A DNA stretch of 64,000 nt from Talinum fruticosum (lineage: Eukaryota > Streptophyta > Magnoliopsida > Caryophyllales > Talinaceae), in contig JAITYX010000005.1 in the NCBI GenBank assembly GCA_021018815.1, forward strand, positions 6,977,501 through 7,041,500. The letters run 5' to 3'. Below the pieces are notes generated by a model that worked only from the letters and a program-made list of their open reading frames with translations, did no database searches and was not told where the DNA came from. This document shows positions 19,812-33,240 of this stretch, in pieces; position 1 is the stretch's first letter; every line of letters starts with the position of its first letter. The translations under genes were made by a program, and so were the position numbers.

Positions 19812-22800
19812 CTACCTTGGCACCTCGGATTCAGAATTCTCAGATGGCAGAACCACATCACCACCTCTTTCTTCCCCCTTTTGAGGAGCAACAGAAGCAT
19901 CATCCCCTTGTGACACCTTGGATTCAGAAATACCAATTTCAGTGTGTGAGGCTTTGATGATAGATTCATCATGCTCTCTGGCATTATCTTCACTTGCTTC
20001 AGCTTTACTATCAGGTTCAGAATCTTCCACAGTTTCCACCTGTCTCTGAGCTTGTGCTTGTGGAACTGAAGGAGGCAAATATGATGATGGAACACCCAAT
20101 CCTTTGGCAAGGCAAACATACTTGAATACAAGCTGCTTATAGTTGTTGAGCAAATCTTTTACATCGCACAAGGTTAGATCCCCAACGCTAGCAAATACAA
20201 AAGGGAACTCCTGAAAAACATTGTTAATATCATCTTCCTTTAAAATTTTAGCTGCTCCTTTCTCCTCCAAATCAGAGATTGACATACTTTTTGTAAGTTG
20301 GTCCTCCTTGCTGCCAGATTTTGAGGCAGAAGACTCCGAGGATTTTGCTGTTGTTCTGAAGTCCTTTTCATTAGGAGGAAAAGGTTGTCGCTTATGTTCC
20401 CCGGATTTAGGGCCGGCAACAGTTTCAACAATTGAGCTATTTTCAACATCAAATGTTAGACCAGATAGAAGTGCCCGAGCAGACTCCATATTTCTTTCAA
20501 ATTCCACTTCATCCATTGAAAGGGACTTTGCGTCAATGTTCGAGATGAAAGATTCAGCAGAAAGGATGTTTGTGAAGTAGTAGGCTGTTTCTGAAACCAT
20601 TCGGGATTGACGCCTGTACCGCTGAATGTATAACAAATTCGAGTGCAGCTGGGGAGGGTTCGCCTGCAGAACAGTGCATTGTATACTTGTGTAAGTTCAC
20701 GAAACAAGCCCCCAAAATATTAGCCAAATACAGCATCCTTACAGGCTTACAGCTAATATCAAGCACAACGGCAAAAGATGCTCTCAAAAAGTATAAAGGA
20801 ACACAGAAAATGCTCAAAAGAATGAAGGCTCTTTTGTGGCTCATTTGAACCGCCAAAAAAAAACACCATGCACAGAGGAGGGAGCAAGGAAAAAAATTCA
20901 AACTACTTTTAGTTTTATGACAACTCAGTTTTTTTGACCAGAAAGGTAGGCTGTTAATAGTTGGCCTCCAACCTCCTACTCCATTCTTCAGTTTGACTGC
21001 TTTCTCAATTTTCCTTCTCAAGTACAAGCTGGTGCTGTAGAATCCAACCTCACATAGCCAAAGACCAACCAAGCATTGCCACCATCAACAATATGCAGCT
21101 TAGTAGCATCAACATCACCTAACCCAGACCAAATAGCCTCCAGAGGTGTTGAGCTTTAAGAGTAAGTTAAATAAGCCAGCAGAAACCAACCCAGAATCCA
21201 GTTGATCTCGAATGCCAAAGCAAAAATCAATAATACTAAGGTGTTGTTTGGCCTGGTTTATAAAAAGTGTTTTTGTTTATGAAAAACAATTTTTCTAAAA
21301 GTGTTTTTTGAAGAAGTTATGAAATGTTTGACCTAATTTATATAAAAATATTTTTGAATAATAAGTTGTTTGGCCTAGTTTTGTCTACACTATTTATTAT
21401 AGTATAATTTAATATTTTTTATTTACATAATAATTCTTATTTAATATTTATTTTTTGTATAAGATAATATTTATTTATTTGTTAGAGTAAGAGATAAAAA
21501 TAAAACAAAATAAAAGAGAGAGAGAGGAGAGAGATAAAGATAGATGAGAGAGAGGAGAGAGAATGGGTAAATAACGTAAAAAAAAGAGAGAGAGAGAGAG
21601 AGTGGGATTCTTGGTGGTTGTTAAGCAGTTTCTCCATAAATTAGAAACACAAATAACTATTTGCTGTTTCTGTTTTTGAGGAATTTTTTTCCAAAATCAC
21701 TTTTAAAAAACAGTTTTTATTTTTTAAAAGTTAGTGTTTAGCCTAGTTTCAGTTTTTAGAATCCAAAAACTGTTTTAAAATCTAGGCCAAACACCCACTA
21801 AATTTCATAAATCACAACTGAGGAAAAATATTGAGGAAAACAAGAACTTCCTAAAAGATAACCTCATAAAGAAGAGGAAATACAGAAATTAAGATAATTT
21901 TATTGCTCCTATTAAGTGTAGGACTATGCCTGAAAGAATAATATAGGTGTGAACCACGTCCGCATGCCCAAGGTTTGTCAAAATGAAGTCTCCAACTTGG
22001 CTTCCTTGATTGGGCGGTACATAGAACCTATCACCTCATCAACAAAACTCTAATTTAGGATTTAGCTTAGCATTGCCATGGCCACTTATTGCTTTTAATA
22101 ACAAACATTCACTTCATAGTTCATAAAAATAAGGATCAGGTTCGTTTTTATACAGTTTAGCATAAACCTTAAGTCCACTATCATTGTTTTTTATCAAAAG
22201 TCAAGTATTGTTTTGTTAAGTAAGATTGATATCCCTTGCTGTCAAGCACAAATCAGTTAATTTGACGGAAATTTATGTCTTTGTTTGGCTCTTCTGCATT
22301 TCTTTACTTTGTCGGACAAATTTCATGGGTTCTCTTGATTACCTCCTTTCGCAGTGCATAGGTGGAGATTTTAGCCACCAGGGGGAGATGATAGCATAAC
22401 CCAGGCGTTTCAATGAAATCCTGTGATACACAAGTTTTTTAATTTTTTCCTTTGTTCTTACAGAAGATGCCAAGCTAAGGGCTAAAACCATCAGAGGTTG
22501 TTTTTTTTATTTATTTTGAACAGAACAGAAATCATTCTCATGGCAAGCTATTTTGACAATAATATAAGAAATTAAAATAAAAGAACAATGAAGCTCACAT
22601 TAGAGCAAAAGGTCTAGAAGAGTTTATTTCTCAACTGTACCAAGGCTTGATCCATTGATTGAAAGAGTCAATTTCTTGAACATGAATAACATGAAATTGA
22701 TAAGATGTCATTTAAACCCCAAGAGTTTTAAAATGTTATTTTAAGGGCTTCTGGTTTCATAGCATGAAAAATAAGGACATATTACCAAAGTAAAATATTA

Positions 22801-25800
22801 GCGAGCCCATTCTCTCATTTAGAGAGTGAGCTAAAATCAGGTCAGCAAGGTTGGAAGAGGGGGACACAAAAAGACCACAGAAAATAATGTAAGACTGACC
22901 TTTATTGTAACATAAATAAGAACTGGGAGAAATTCATCAGCTCCAGGAGGATTCTCATTTGCAGCGACAGCAGCATTATGGAGCAAATTAGTTATAACCT
23001 TGCAACAGTTGAGGATACAAGCTAGCTTTTCCCTGGGTGCCTTGTACATGTTCATTTTTTGAAGCTCCTTTTGTGCAAGCTGCCAAATTAAGGTGTCAAA
23101 ACAGAAAATGAATTACGAATACAAGGTCATAGAATAACCTCTACTGCCAAAAGGAATAAACTTTTGTAGTTTTGTTTACGCTGCTGAAAAGACATGCACA
23201 GCCGGTGAAATATCAAACAAAGCCTTCATGGTGAATTTTGTTAATAGAAATAAACTCAGTCTTTGAGTCTGGCTATTGATATCTCTCAGGTCAGTTAAAT
23301 GATAAATTTCCAGAAGTTTTCATCCTCATTGAAAAGTTGAACGCAAGCCCTCCAACCAAAAAAAAACAACAAACAAAAACCACTTAAGGTAGCCAAGACT
23401 AACTGAAATTAGCTTGACGGCTAGTTTTGCATTTTTATTTTTTATGAAAGCCAAACCCAAGTATGGGTATGAGAGATCACACAGCAGGTCATGATAGCAA
23501 CAGCCCAAATTGGCGAAAAGGTCCATAATAGATAAGTACGTGAGTACCCAAGTTTATGGAAAAACAATTTTCTTTCGTAGGACCCTAGTTTTTCATCAAT
23601 CAAGTAAGATTTTGTTTGGCTCAAGTGGAAAAAGGAAAAGGGAATCAATACTATGAAGGGGGAAACGGAATCAAAACCCTCCAGTTTGTGGTGTTTGGTT
23701 GATAATAAAAACCTTTCATCTTGTTTGGTGTCCAATATAGAAGAAAGGAAAAGGGAAGGTTCTCATGATCTATGTTCCTCGGCCTCAGCCATAACATGTT
23801 CAAGTGTCATGTGGTGTTGTGTTGGACTTCACAATTTTTTGAGAAATTTGGTACATTTTTTTATCTAGAATGATGTGTCCAGTGCCCATACCCATGTCTA
23901 AGTGAAGAGTGTCCAACATGCGTACTTGAGGCAAATTGAGGGGTCCAAGTAACATAGCTCATAACTCAACTACAATTGCCACAGGGCAAACAAAAAACCC
24001 TCTTCAACCCCCATGCATCTCCAAATACTACATTCAGCAGAATGCCTCACTGCTCTTGTGCTCTTGCCCTATCTACAACAGTACAACCCCAAATGGTCCT
24101 AGCCCCCGCATCCTTTCTCTTGCTCCGCTCTTCCATAACCACCATCACAACCCATATCTCTTTAATACTTACAATAGTTACCCCCTCTCTGCTCCTCTCC
24201 CTCTATTGCCATCTCCTCCCTCCCCATTCGGGGTCATTGCATCCTGTTTCCTCCAATGATGAGTTCCACCATAAACAGTATGTCCTATCCCTCAATCCCC
24301 ATCCACCTCCATATGTTCTTTTGAATCGAACTTTGACATCATAAGGGTCGGAATTTACAAATTTACCACCAGAAGCAATTTTGCTAGTAGCGGTTGACGT
24401 TTAGTGGTCGGAACTTATAGATCTGACACCTCAAAAGGGTTGCCACATCTCTCTATCTCCCCCTCCTTCAGCCATTCTCTCAAGCCCGTGTGCATGTGTT
24501 GCACTGGCAATTCATTAAGGTTGGATTTTATTTTTTTTTGGGGGGGTGCAAACATAGTGTTTGTGGTTGGGTCAGGACAACGGGTACTCATGTGGTGGTT
24601 GGGATGGGACAAGGTGCAGGTAGTGTAGTAACCATTAAGTGTATGTGTGTGCCTGTGTGTATATTATGGCGGCTGACGATTTTGGTGGAGGTTGGGATGG
24701 TGGTGGTTTGGGTTGTTGCTGACAGTAGTGAGGGTTTTCCTCTCCTATTCTTTTCCTTTGTTATGAGGTTTTTGTTGAAGAGACCATGATGGATTGTAGA
24801 TTGTCCTGGTGGTGGTTTAGAGATAATGTGTTTGTGCTTACAGAAGGCAGTTTGTTTGTGGCAGTGGGTATAGGTTGCCAAAAATGGTGGCTTTGGTTGG
24901 TTGGTGGTGAATTGTAGAAGACAGTGAGTGGTAGGCTGATAGGATAGAGGGATGAGATGTGGGTGGTGACGATTAAGGAGGTTAGTTTTTTTCTTTTTGA
25001 TAAGTAATCACAAAATATGTACTAAAAGACACCAAGGGGTGTCACCCATGTACAAAAGGGGGCAAACACAAAATAATCAAACCCTTAAACTTTGGACAGT
25101 AATCATATCAACAAATTCCCAAAAAGTAAACTTTGTACCATGATCGAAAACCTGACTCTAATTGTACAAAGTTCTCAAAAATTAAAGTTTGAAATCATCA
25201 AAGAACCTCCCCTTGCCCTAAAAATCCGGCAATTCCTCTCCTTCCATGTGCTCCACCAAATAGCTAGCGGCATCAACTTCCAAACACCTAGAACCCAACT
25301 CTTCTTCAAGCTTCTTCTCCACCTCACCAAAACATCTTGTACCATTAAAGGTTGCACCCAACAAACCCCCATCAAAGAAAAAGACAAGTTCCATAAAGTG
25401 GCAACCCACTGACAATGAACAAAAAGGTGATTAGCAGATTTTTCCTCCACTAGACACGTCGCACACCTACTAGCCAACTTAAAATTTCTCTTTTAAGCAT
25501 GTCTTTGGTTGGATTAAAAAAAAAAATTAAAAGCAGCTCCGCAGTTGTTACCATCAACTAACTTGCTCAGTTGTTACCATCAACTAACTTGCTCAGTCGT
25601 TAACATCAACTAACAACTGAGCTCCTTCTAATTTTTTTTTAAAAAAGAACACACTCTTGGATGTTTTATTACCAGCAGCTTGGAGGGGAATCACTTAATC
25701 CCATTCTACAAACTTTGTCCCAAAAAGTGGGGAAAGGAAAAGAAAGAAAAGTAACAAACACTTGCTAAGATCCTTAATTCCCATACCTTTCTTAAATCCC

Positions 25801-27652
25801 CATAACCATTGCCCTCTAAATGTTTCCCCAGAATCTAATCACCTACTTTTTTTACTATACAAGCTGAATAAATGGCTTTTCTTTCCAGGGGTACAGAGAT
25901 GCCTTCTAACTGAATTCCTAAGTTTCAATCGATTTAAGTTTCAAATATGCCTTCTCTTTTGACACCTTTGAAAACTGAATAAAAATTTAGCCATTGAATT
26001 TCAAAATCATAAACCACCTAAGCTGTGTTCCTTTGAATATCAACATCTGTGGATCCAAAAAAAAAAAAAGAAAAAGAATAGTAATGTCTAACCAAATATT
26101 AAATCATAAGCTTGCCTACCAATATTTTGCATTGTAGCAAGACACTGTCAATTTAAAGGAAAGCTAGAATCAAGCAGCAACTCGAAAAAGCATGATACGT
26201 CAAGTCACTATTCAAGATGCTACATACAAAAACTGGTTTCACATTCACTAACCAGCCACGAAGACTCATTCTGAAAGGTTGGCTTAATATCCAAATTTTC
26301 TGGCCGAATAAATTGCTGAACTAAAGCCATCTTTTCAGAAAGCTGCTCATCAACTTTGACATCATCTGGAACCGAAGCAAAAACACGGGTAAATAACTTT
26401 GTCATGACATATTTCTCCAGCCCCTGAAAGTAAAAAACATGTAAGTCCTACAGCATGTTCTCATCATTCAAACAAGATAATAAGTTAGGTAGTAGAACAT
26501 GAAGTAGGAGAAGGGGAAAATTCAGCTTACTTCACCAGCACTCTCCAGCTCCTCTTCTGAGCAACCCGCCCAAAGTGGATGGGCCCTAAAAGCAGCTTCC
26601 ATGGTGACAAGAAACTGCTGCACAGAAGCACTATCCCTCTCTGGATCAGGAGGATTGTTCGAAAAGGAGACAATAAAGCTGCCATGGACACATAAACCAC
26701 TCAAAACCTTGCACTGGATATCACTATTTTCTAAGGAGCTTTCTTAAACCTATTAATCAGTGGTAGATCACCCAGCACATTCGGTTGGGCATGAATGACA
26801 GAATATGCAACTAATAGAAGCAAATTATTCACGTTACATTGGGCAAAGGACATAATCCATCAGAAGTTGTAAAGTTTAATATCTCTACAACGATCATAAT
26901 ACAGAATATGTTTATCATTGCTACTTCTTCTCCCCAAAATACATACCTTCCAAAAAACATACCTTTATCAATGTAAAAATGTAATCAAGCTATACTCATC
27001 ACAACTCTAGATTCTCAGGGTTCCCTTCAAATTCCCCAGAAAAATTCACAACAAGTAGATGGTGAATGCCTCATCAAACTAAATGAACAAAGAAGTCCCA
27101 AGTCATCCAAATACGAATAGTCAAGCCTTATCTAAGGTGATTTTGCTCAAATTCCAACTAATGCACACATCTTTTCACCAATATCAAACCCATATTCAAA
27201 GATTCATTGTTCGCAATCCTGCTTGACCTTAATTGTACTTCAGGCCTTCAAATTTCCCATGACATTCTGGGATAGATGCAACAATCCAGGGATCCAATTT
27301 GAGGTGTAGAAGCAAAAATTTCAGCACTCAGCCCAAAAGAATAAATTCCACAGCCAGCAACCTCAGTGAGTGTAAGAGGAGAGAAACTCAAAAGGTTTTT
27401 CACATCAATCAACTCATTTCATCCCATAACAAATAGCAAGCCAGGCTCATTTGATTTCTTTGTAATGCTCCGAATCAATATAAAATGCATCTAAATGAAG
27501 CGAGCAGTGAAAGCATTCACCAATAGAAAAATTGAGAAGAAGAAAACACCTTTTGATAGCTTTGACAAATTCAGCGGCAGAGGGCTGGCGCATCCGCTCG
27601 AGGAAATCGTGCCATGTCAACTGCACAGTCGACGAGCCAAACATCTCGCTCT

Positions 27653-27659
<7 letters not shown>
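19812..27659 (-). CDS. VPS9A: VPS9A-type guanine nucleotide exchange factor for Rab5 GTPases
   Basis: The predicted protein has 486 residues, encoded on the minus strand by five exons: 27550-27659, 26531-26678, 26253-26423, 22900-23079 and 19812-20663. All introns are GT-AG, and the phases join exactly. The ATG at 27657-27659 gives MEKSEMFG, followed by the conserved N-terminal WHDFLERMRQPSA..F helix region. The VPS9 domain spans roughly residues 90-240; its catalytic GADEFLP Asp is near residue 191 and the invariant Tyr of LIYVTIK near 199. A conserved C-terminal segment (DLEEKGA, then DVKDLLNNYKQLVFKYVCL, about 345-393) precedes a divergent acidic tail. In Arabidopsis this family activates endosomal Rab5 homologues (RHA1, ARA7, ARA6). 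Length is close to the Arabidopsis protein. No frameshift or missing key residue was seen, so the gene appears functional. Confidence 0.92.
21240..21798. mobile_element. Tourist-like MITE in VPS9A intron 4
   Basis: The terminal inverted repeats are GGTGTTGTTTGGCC on the left and, read inwards from the right, GTGGGTGTTTGGCC. They are flanked by TAA (21237-21239 and 21799-21801), the TSD of PIF/Harbinger MITEs. Matching T-rich and A-rich arms (AAAAAGTGTTTTT and its complement) allow hairpin folding. The interior holds GA repeats (about 21515-21602). It is 559 bp with no coding capacity. The 5-bp reading ACTAA for the TSD is also possible. Confidence 0.65.
24985..25494 (-). pseudogene. 5'-truncated LINE fragment (zf-RVT end)
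   Basis: On the minus strand the translation has the C-x2-C...NHLFVHC zinc-binding signature of the LINE reverse-transcriptase tail, followed by WWSTWKERNCRIF. It ends at a TTGATAAGTAA-type terminus with an A-rich tail, read on the plus strand as a T-rich run at 24985-24998. This is a typical 5'-truncated LINE insertion in an intron, in the same sense as the gene. Confidence 0.7.
25542..25614 (+). repeat. 26-bp tandem repeat, about 2.8 copies
   Basis: Units at 25542-25567 and 25568-25593 are identical (CAGTTGTTACCATCAACTAA plus CTTGCT). A third, diverged partial copy runs to 25614. Confidence 0.9.

Positions 27660-27692
<33 letters not shown>
27660..27692 (+). repeat. (CT)n microsatellite in the VPS9A 5' leader
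   Basis: About 30 bases of CT on the plus strand, read as GA in the transcript, lie directly before the start codon. GA-rich leaders are common in plant genes. Long reading frames through it are artefacts. Confidence 0.9.
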
Positions 27693-27699
27693 CCTCCTT

Positions 27700-29001
27700 C
27701 CACACACACAGACACAATCAAAATTACTGGGATTTGAGCTTTTAATCAATTCAATGCTCAAAATGAAGAAACCCAGAAATGGCGTCAGGGGAGAGCTCAA
27801 GCGTCAAAACTCAAAACCTTGGAAGGGAGAGAAATATGGATATAAAGAAATCGCCTGTCTCCATAGTCAAGCCAAGTGAAGATCTACCAAACGGCCTCGG
27901 CAGCGAAGGATCCTTGAAATTTCACCTACAGTTAAACTACACATAATTCAGCCAAAAAAAAAAGGGGGGCGGGGGAAGGACAGTAATTAGAGCATCTTCA
28001 ATGCAATATCCAAATTTTAGGTTGATGGGACCCATCGCCTAATTAAAATATATATTTTTTTATATCTTTACGTAGAAGATTTTTAAATTTAGATCTTTAA
28101 ATAATATATTTCTCATAAACTCACAATTAAATATATTTAATTTTTTTAATTCTATTTTATGTTGTAATTTATTTTTATAAACTGTGAAAAATAATCTATA
28201 TAATTTTTGGCTTGTCAAGTAATTAATTTATGATAATAAAATTAATTTCAAAAATCTAATTCGTAATATCATAAATTTATAATTTTTACACACATTATTA
28301 AAAAATACAATATAAAAGTTCGGCAAAAAAATTGACTTAAAAAGTACCAAATTAATTTCTAATTTTTACCTACCTATTAAAAAATAGATTTTTTCGTAAA
28401 AAAATCATACATAGAATATTTCACTTTCAATTGAACATTTAAAAATTCCATCGAAAAAAATTAACTATCAAAAACTCACTTTAATTAGGAAAAAAAGAGA
28501 AATATGATATGTAAAAAAAAATGGATCCGACAAATGGGATCCACTCGAATCCAAATTTCTCTATCCTCTAAGAAATCTCCCACTAAGAGGAGGAGATGGA
28601 GATTGGGGCCGCACTACTGGATCCCCAATCTAATATTGGGAGTGCTGTTAAGGGACATAAAATTCGGGAAAGTACTCTATCGAAAAAATGAAGGGGTACC
28701 ATTTTACCCTTAACAAATGGGAATGTTGTAGTTGTACCTCTTCGATTCCACAACTTCAAAAATGAAAATTCAATATTTCTCATCATCCGCAACCTCGGGA
28801 AATTTTTTAGTACTGCAGCTTGAGGAAAAGGCAATCGATGTTGAAAATTTTGTGAAGAATGCTTTTTCCCTTGAACTTAAGAGATCGGAATTGATGAATC
28901 AACAGAGGAGAGATTTTAGTAGTGTGGAGCGGCAATGGTTGTTTGAATGCTCATAGTTTTAAAGAAGATCCTAGTTGTTGTTATGAGGTCTCATGTATTT
29001 T
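27700..29001. other. VPS9A upstream region and AT-rich intergenic DNA
   Basis: 27700-27960 should hold the VPS9A leader and promoter; no clear TATA box was picked. 27985-28660 is extremely AT-rich and begins with GAGCATCTTCAATG, a wording common at MITE ends, but the other end is not clear. 28480-28960 has short open frames without recognisable similarity. Confidence 0.4.
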
Positions 29002-31018
29002 TCCTATCAACTTTATATCCAATATAATCAGCATTTGAGTAGCCACTAAGGGTCGAGCCGAGTCTTTGGAATACCGGAGACTAAGTGGCTAAGTACTCGC
29101 AAGATATCCGAAAATTTTATTCACCGCAATGAGATGAAATTCCTTTGAATTGGCTTAAAATTTTGCACAATGGTATACACTAAACATGATATCAGCCTAT
29201 TGGAAGTTAGATATAGTAGAGATCCAATCATACCCCTGTAGATTTTTGATGAACTAACTTACCCATCTCGTCGAGTCCAGCTTTTGTGTTGCTAGCAATT
29301 GGAGTAGCTGTTGGCTTTGTATCTTGAAGCTTGTAGTTTTTTACCAACTCTTTCACATACTTGGTTTGATGAACATAGATTTTATCATTTTCTTGCTTGA
29401 TTTGCAATCCTAGGAAGAAATTTTAATTCTCTCATCATACTCATTTAGAATTCTTATCTCATTAACTTAGAAAACTCTTGGCATATGATTTCAATAATAG
29501 CACCAAAAATAATATCATCAACATAAATTTGAATAATGAAATCTTTGCCCTTGGTTTTTGTAAATAAGGTTTTGTCTATCAAACCTCTCTTACGACCATT
29601 TTCAACTAAGAAATTGCTTAAACATTCGTATCAAGTTTTAGGAGCTTGTTTAAAATTATAAAGAGCTTTTTGCAATTTGAAAACATGGTTTGGAAAATGA
29701 GGATTTTCAAATCCGAGAGGTTTCTTAACATAAACTTCTTCTTGAATAAAACCATTCAAGAAAGCACATTTGACATCCATTTGATAAATTTTTCATGCTC
29801 GATACAAATGCAAGTAGAATTATAACGACTCCAATTCTAGCAATTGATGCAAAGGTTTCCCCACAATCAATATCTTCTTCTTGATATATCCTTGAGAAAA
29901 CTAGTCCGACCTTATTTCTAACTATCAAACCTTCCTTATCCAGTTTATTTTTGAACAACCATTTGGTTCCTATAACTGGGTGGTTAATTAGTCTTTTGTC
30001 AAGTTCCAAACTTGGTTTCTCTCAAATTAAGAGAGTTATTCTTGTATGGCCTCTACTCGCTCGGATTCAAGTAAGGATTTTACTATATTCTTAGGTGCTA
30101 TCATAGATAGGAATGCAACAAATGCACAAAAATTACAAAGAGAAGAACAAGTTTGCACATCCGAGTTCATATATGAGATAATGTTATCGGGGGTGATAAG
30201 AATTAATACCTAAAAGCTCTTCTTGACCTTTGATTTATCGGATAAGGATCCCGAATACTTGGTTTTTCAGTAGGTGCAATCTCATTTCCTTCTTGGATTG
30301 AGGTACTTCGGTTGTGTCTTGATTAAGTTGCTCGATCCGTTGAATTGGGTCGATTGGGGGCTCGATTCTTTTGTATTCGGCATTTCGAGCTCGGTTTCAA
30401 TCAAGCCTTCATCATTCCTGAAAAGCTTGAGATATGAAAATATTGACTCACTTATCCCGCCACGATCGACTTCATCAAAAACAACGTGGATACTTTCTTC
30501 CACTGTATTAGTCCTTTTGTTAAAAATACGGTAAGTTTTATTATGGGTAGAATAACCAAGGAAAATACCTTCATCAAATCAAGCATCAAATTTAGTTAGA
30601 TGAGTCTTACTATTATTGTGAACAAAACATTTGCATCCAAAAGGCTTGAAGTAGGATATGTCGGGTTTCTTGCCTTTGTAAAGCTCATATGGTGTTTTCT
30701 CGAGGATTGGGCGAATGAGATGTTGGTTCAAAGTGTAATTGGCGGTGTTGACTAATTCAGCCCAAAAATAGTATGGTAGATAATTCTCAATCATCATTAT
30801 TATACCAATCTCTTCAAAGGTTTTGTTCTTTCTTTCTACGACACCATTTTGTTGAGGTGTTCTTGGTGCTAAAAAGTTGTGAAAGATCCCATATTTGTCA
30901 TACAAATCTTCAAATTCGGAGTAGTGGAATTCTTTTTCTTGGTCCCTTATGATCTAAGTCTTACATTCAAGTTACATCTGTTTGCAAACTCGAAAAACTC
31001 CTTGAAAGCTTCCTTTTT
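29002..31018 (-). pseudogene. pol: Element D integrase C-part, RT and partial RNase H (broken)
   Basis: The 30905-30579 frame holds the PRTPQQNGVVERKN integrase signature and the GCKCFVHNN segment. 30500-30280 is the acidic linker. RT follows: FKNKLDKEGLIVRNK near 29960 and YVDDIIFGA near 29530, with the YVDD catalytic motif intact. RNase H is cut off at about 29002. Several stops and frame changes occur. Confidence 0.8.
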
Positions 31019-31031
31019 GTTCACTACTACA

Positions 31032-31340
31032 ATAATCATCTTTTATTACGGTTCAAAATGACCTTTTTACTATAGTTACAAGACTTATTGTATGTAAAGT
31101 TAGTAGTAGATGGACATCTTTTACTACGGTTGAAAACCGCAATAAAAGAGAACCTATTACTATTGTTCATTTGTAGAACCGTAGTAATAGGTCGGGCCCA
31201 AAGCACCCCCTTTTGGCTATTTTTTTGGGGGATTCCACCTATTACTACGATTCTTACCTAAGAACCGTAGTAATAGATAAATTTCAGACCTATTACTACG
31301 GTTCTTGGGTAACAACTCTAGTAATAGATTTGGAATCTTT
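31032..31340 (+). repeat. Left subterminal repeats of the CACTA element
   Basis: About eight copies of a motif close to CCTATTACTACGGTT, in direct and inverted orientation. Examples are near 31109, 31176 (inverted), 31237, 31265 (inverted), 31290 and 31314 (inverted). Confidence 0.85.
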
Positions 31341-31481
31341 TTAATAATTTTTCTTTTATTTTTCGTACCTCTTGTACAATTATACAACCAAAATATATAC
31401 ACGTAGATTTTGCAACCATAATTATTTACATAACATAGTACCAACAGCCTCACTTGTTTCACAACTTATTCATATTCACAT

Positions 31482-31559
<78 letters not shown>
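31482..31559 (+). repeat. (AT)n microsatellite
   Basis: About 78 bases of AT dinucleotide repeat inside the CACTA element. The Tyr-Ile reading frame through it is not a gene. Confidence 0.97.
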
Positions 31560-31561
<2 letters not shown>

Positions 31562-33240
31562 ATACAATTAAAAATTCACAAAAATTATCAATTAAATAAT
31601 GAGGAAACAATCATTTATAAATACCTATCTATGTGTAGTTACACATCCATACACAAACCGTGCCTAACCCTCTATAAGCTTATCCAGCACAATTTGTGTA
31701 TAAGGGGTAATGGCGACCTTCTTTCCGGAAAATCTGCGACCAATGCTTGTAAAAGTAATTTTACATATATTTATGTCAAGTGCAAGTACTAATTAAGCTA
31801 AAAAGAAAATCAAAAATCAATTAAATTTTCATAAACAAATGTAACAAAGTGTGCTTAGAATTAAGTACCTTTACGGGATTAGATTTAGGATCATCAAAAT
31901 TCGATTGGGTCATAATCTATTTCATGTATTGGAGAAAATAGAAGTCACACTCCACATTCCCCGATTGTTTATGGCACTACAATAATCAAAAATAGATTTC
32001 CAACACATGGAAAATTAATTAGTACTTATGTAACAAGTAATTTGGTCGGAAATGAAAACTAATTTAACGCTAAGTAAGAGAACCTCACCTTAACAGAGAC
32101 AACACTTGGGGGATTTTTGGCTTATGTGAACTTCTCGAGCCTTATTGCATGTCGTACGTTGCGAGAGCATTATTTTTCAATTAGATGAAATAAAATTCAA
32201 ATGAAGATCATGTATTGTTCAAATATGTCATAAAAGCATGCATACAACATACAATTGAAAATAATACTTAACAAAAGTAATGAAAATGAGTAAGTATTGA
32301 ACTCATGATTCGATTCATAGTCCGATATCTTTCCTCATGGGATGAACCAAAGGATCGAGCCGATACGCCACATTACTGCTCGGATATATAGCAGCAAGCA
32401 TCCGAGTGGTGGTTACACCGACACAAATAACATATATGAAAAAGTAGTTATTAAACCATTAGAACTCCATTTAAGTTATTTGTACACTTACCTCTCATTG
32501 AACGATGCCAAGTAACATATTTTTGCATCCTGGCCATGAAGTCGGAGATACCAAGCTAACACAACCTATTATCATATTATTCTCAAACTGTCTAACACGA
32601 ATAATTCAAAAACATATACTTAACAAGCCAAGATCTTGAGCATTATATGCATATTTATACACGTACCATCACCTAAGATAAGTTATTATGCACTGATTTT
32701 TGAATGGGTTCTCTAAACTTATGAAATGCATATGATAATTATGAAAGCATATATTGGTAAGCAAAATAAGCACAATTATACGCAAGTAAACATGCCATTA
32801 TCAAATGACATGAAAACAATAAAAGGTCATTTAGTAAATTCCTCTTTTTCTTAAATGGTTATAATTTTTTGTGTAGTTGTTAAATTCATTTTTTTCTTTA
32901 ATGGTTATAAGTTTTTATTTTTATAGTTGTTAAAATTCTTTTTTTTCTTAAATAGTTACTACATATTACGTACATATATTTTAGTAAATCTTTTTTGTTA
33001 AGTATATAAGGGTTTTCATGGTTGTTTTAAGTACATATATAGCCTTTTTCCCTCCATTTAGTGTTTAAAAGGGGTGTTTAGGAATATATTTTTAACAAAT
33101 ATTTTTTGTTTAAAAGTATATTAATTATATTACTTATAACTTGTTTTCTACGACCCTATTAGTGAAGTGAATATAGCCGTATATTCAAAAATCTTTCCAA
33201 TTACGTACAATTTCTATCCATAAATTTTCTTCTATTTCAT
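31560..33240. other. CACTA interior, AT-rich, no gene recognised
   Basis: Very AT-rich with only short open frames. No transposase motif was seen on either strand. Confidence 0.55.

Larger units (their letters stand above)
23080..26252 (-). other. VPS9A intron 3 (3.2 kb), otherwise unassigned
   Basis: The intron lies between a donor at TGGCTG|GTTAGT and an acceptor at TTTGGCAG|CTTGC. Apart from the LINE fragment (24985-25494) and a short tandem repeat, it has C/A-rich and GT-rich stretches (23930-24900) with no recognisable gene. The 23560-23760 and 25500-25780 segments share a MITE-like wording (TTTGGTTGGAT, GGAAAAGGGAA), but no boundaries could be set. Confidence 0.6.

Noticed and set aside
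20221..20580. 119-codon plus-strand reading frame
   Set aside because: It is antisense to exon 5 of VPS9A.
23936..24344. Two overlapping plus-strand frames of 107 and 122 codons in VPS9A intron 3
   Set aside because: Pro/Ser/Leu-rich composition-driven frames with no recognisable similarity.
27447..27800. N-terminal extension of VPS9A upstream of MEKSEMFG
   Set aside because: The upstream part is a GA-repeat giving Arg-Glu repeats; the conserved protein start is at 27659.
31372..31792. Reading frame with a long Tyr-Ile repeat
   Set aside because: It is the translation of an AT microsatellite.
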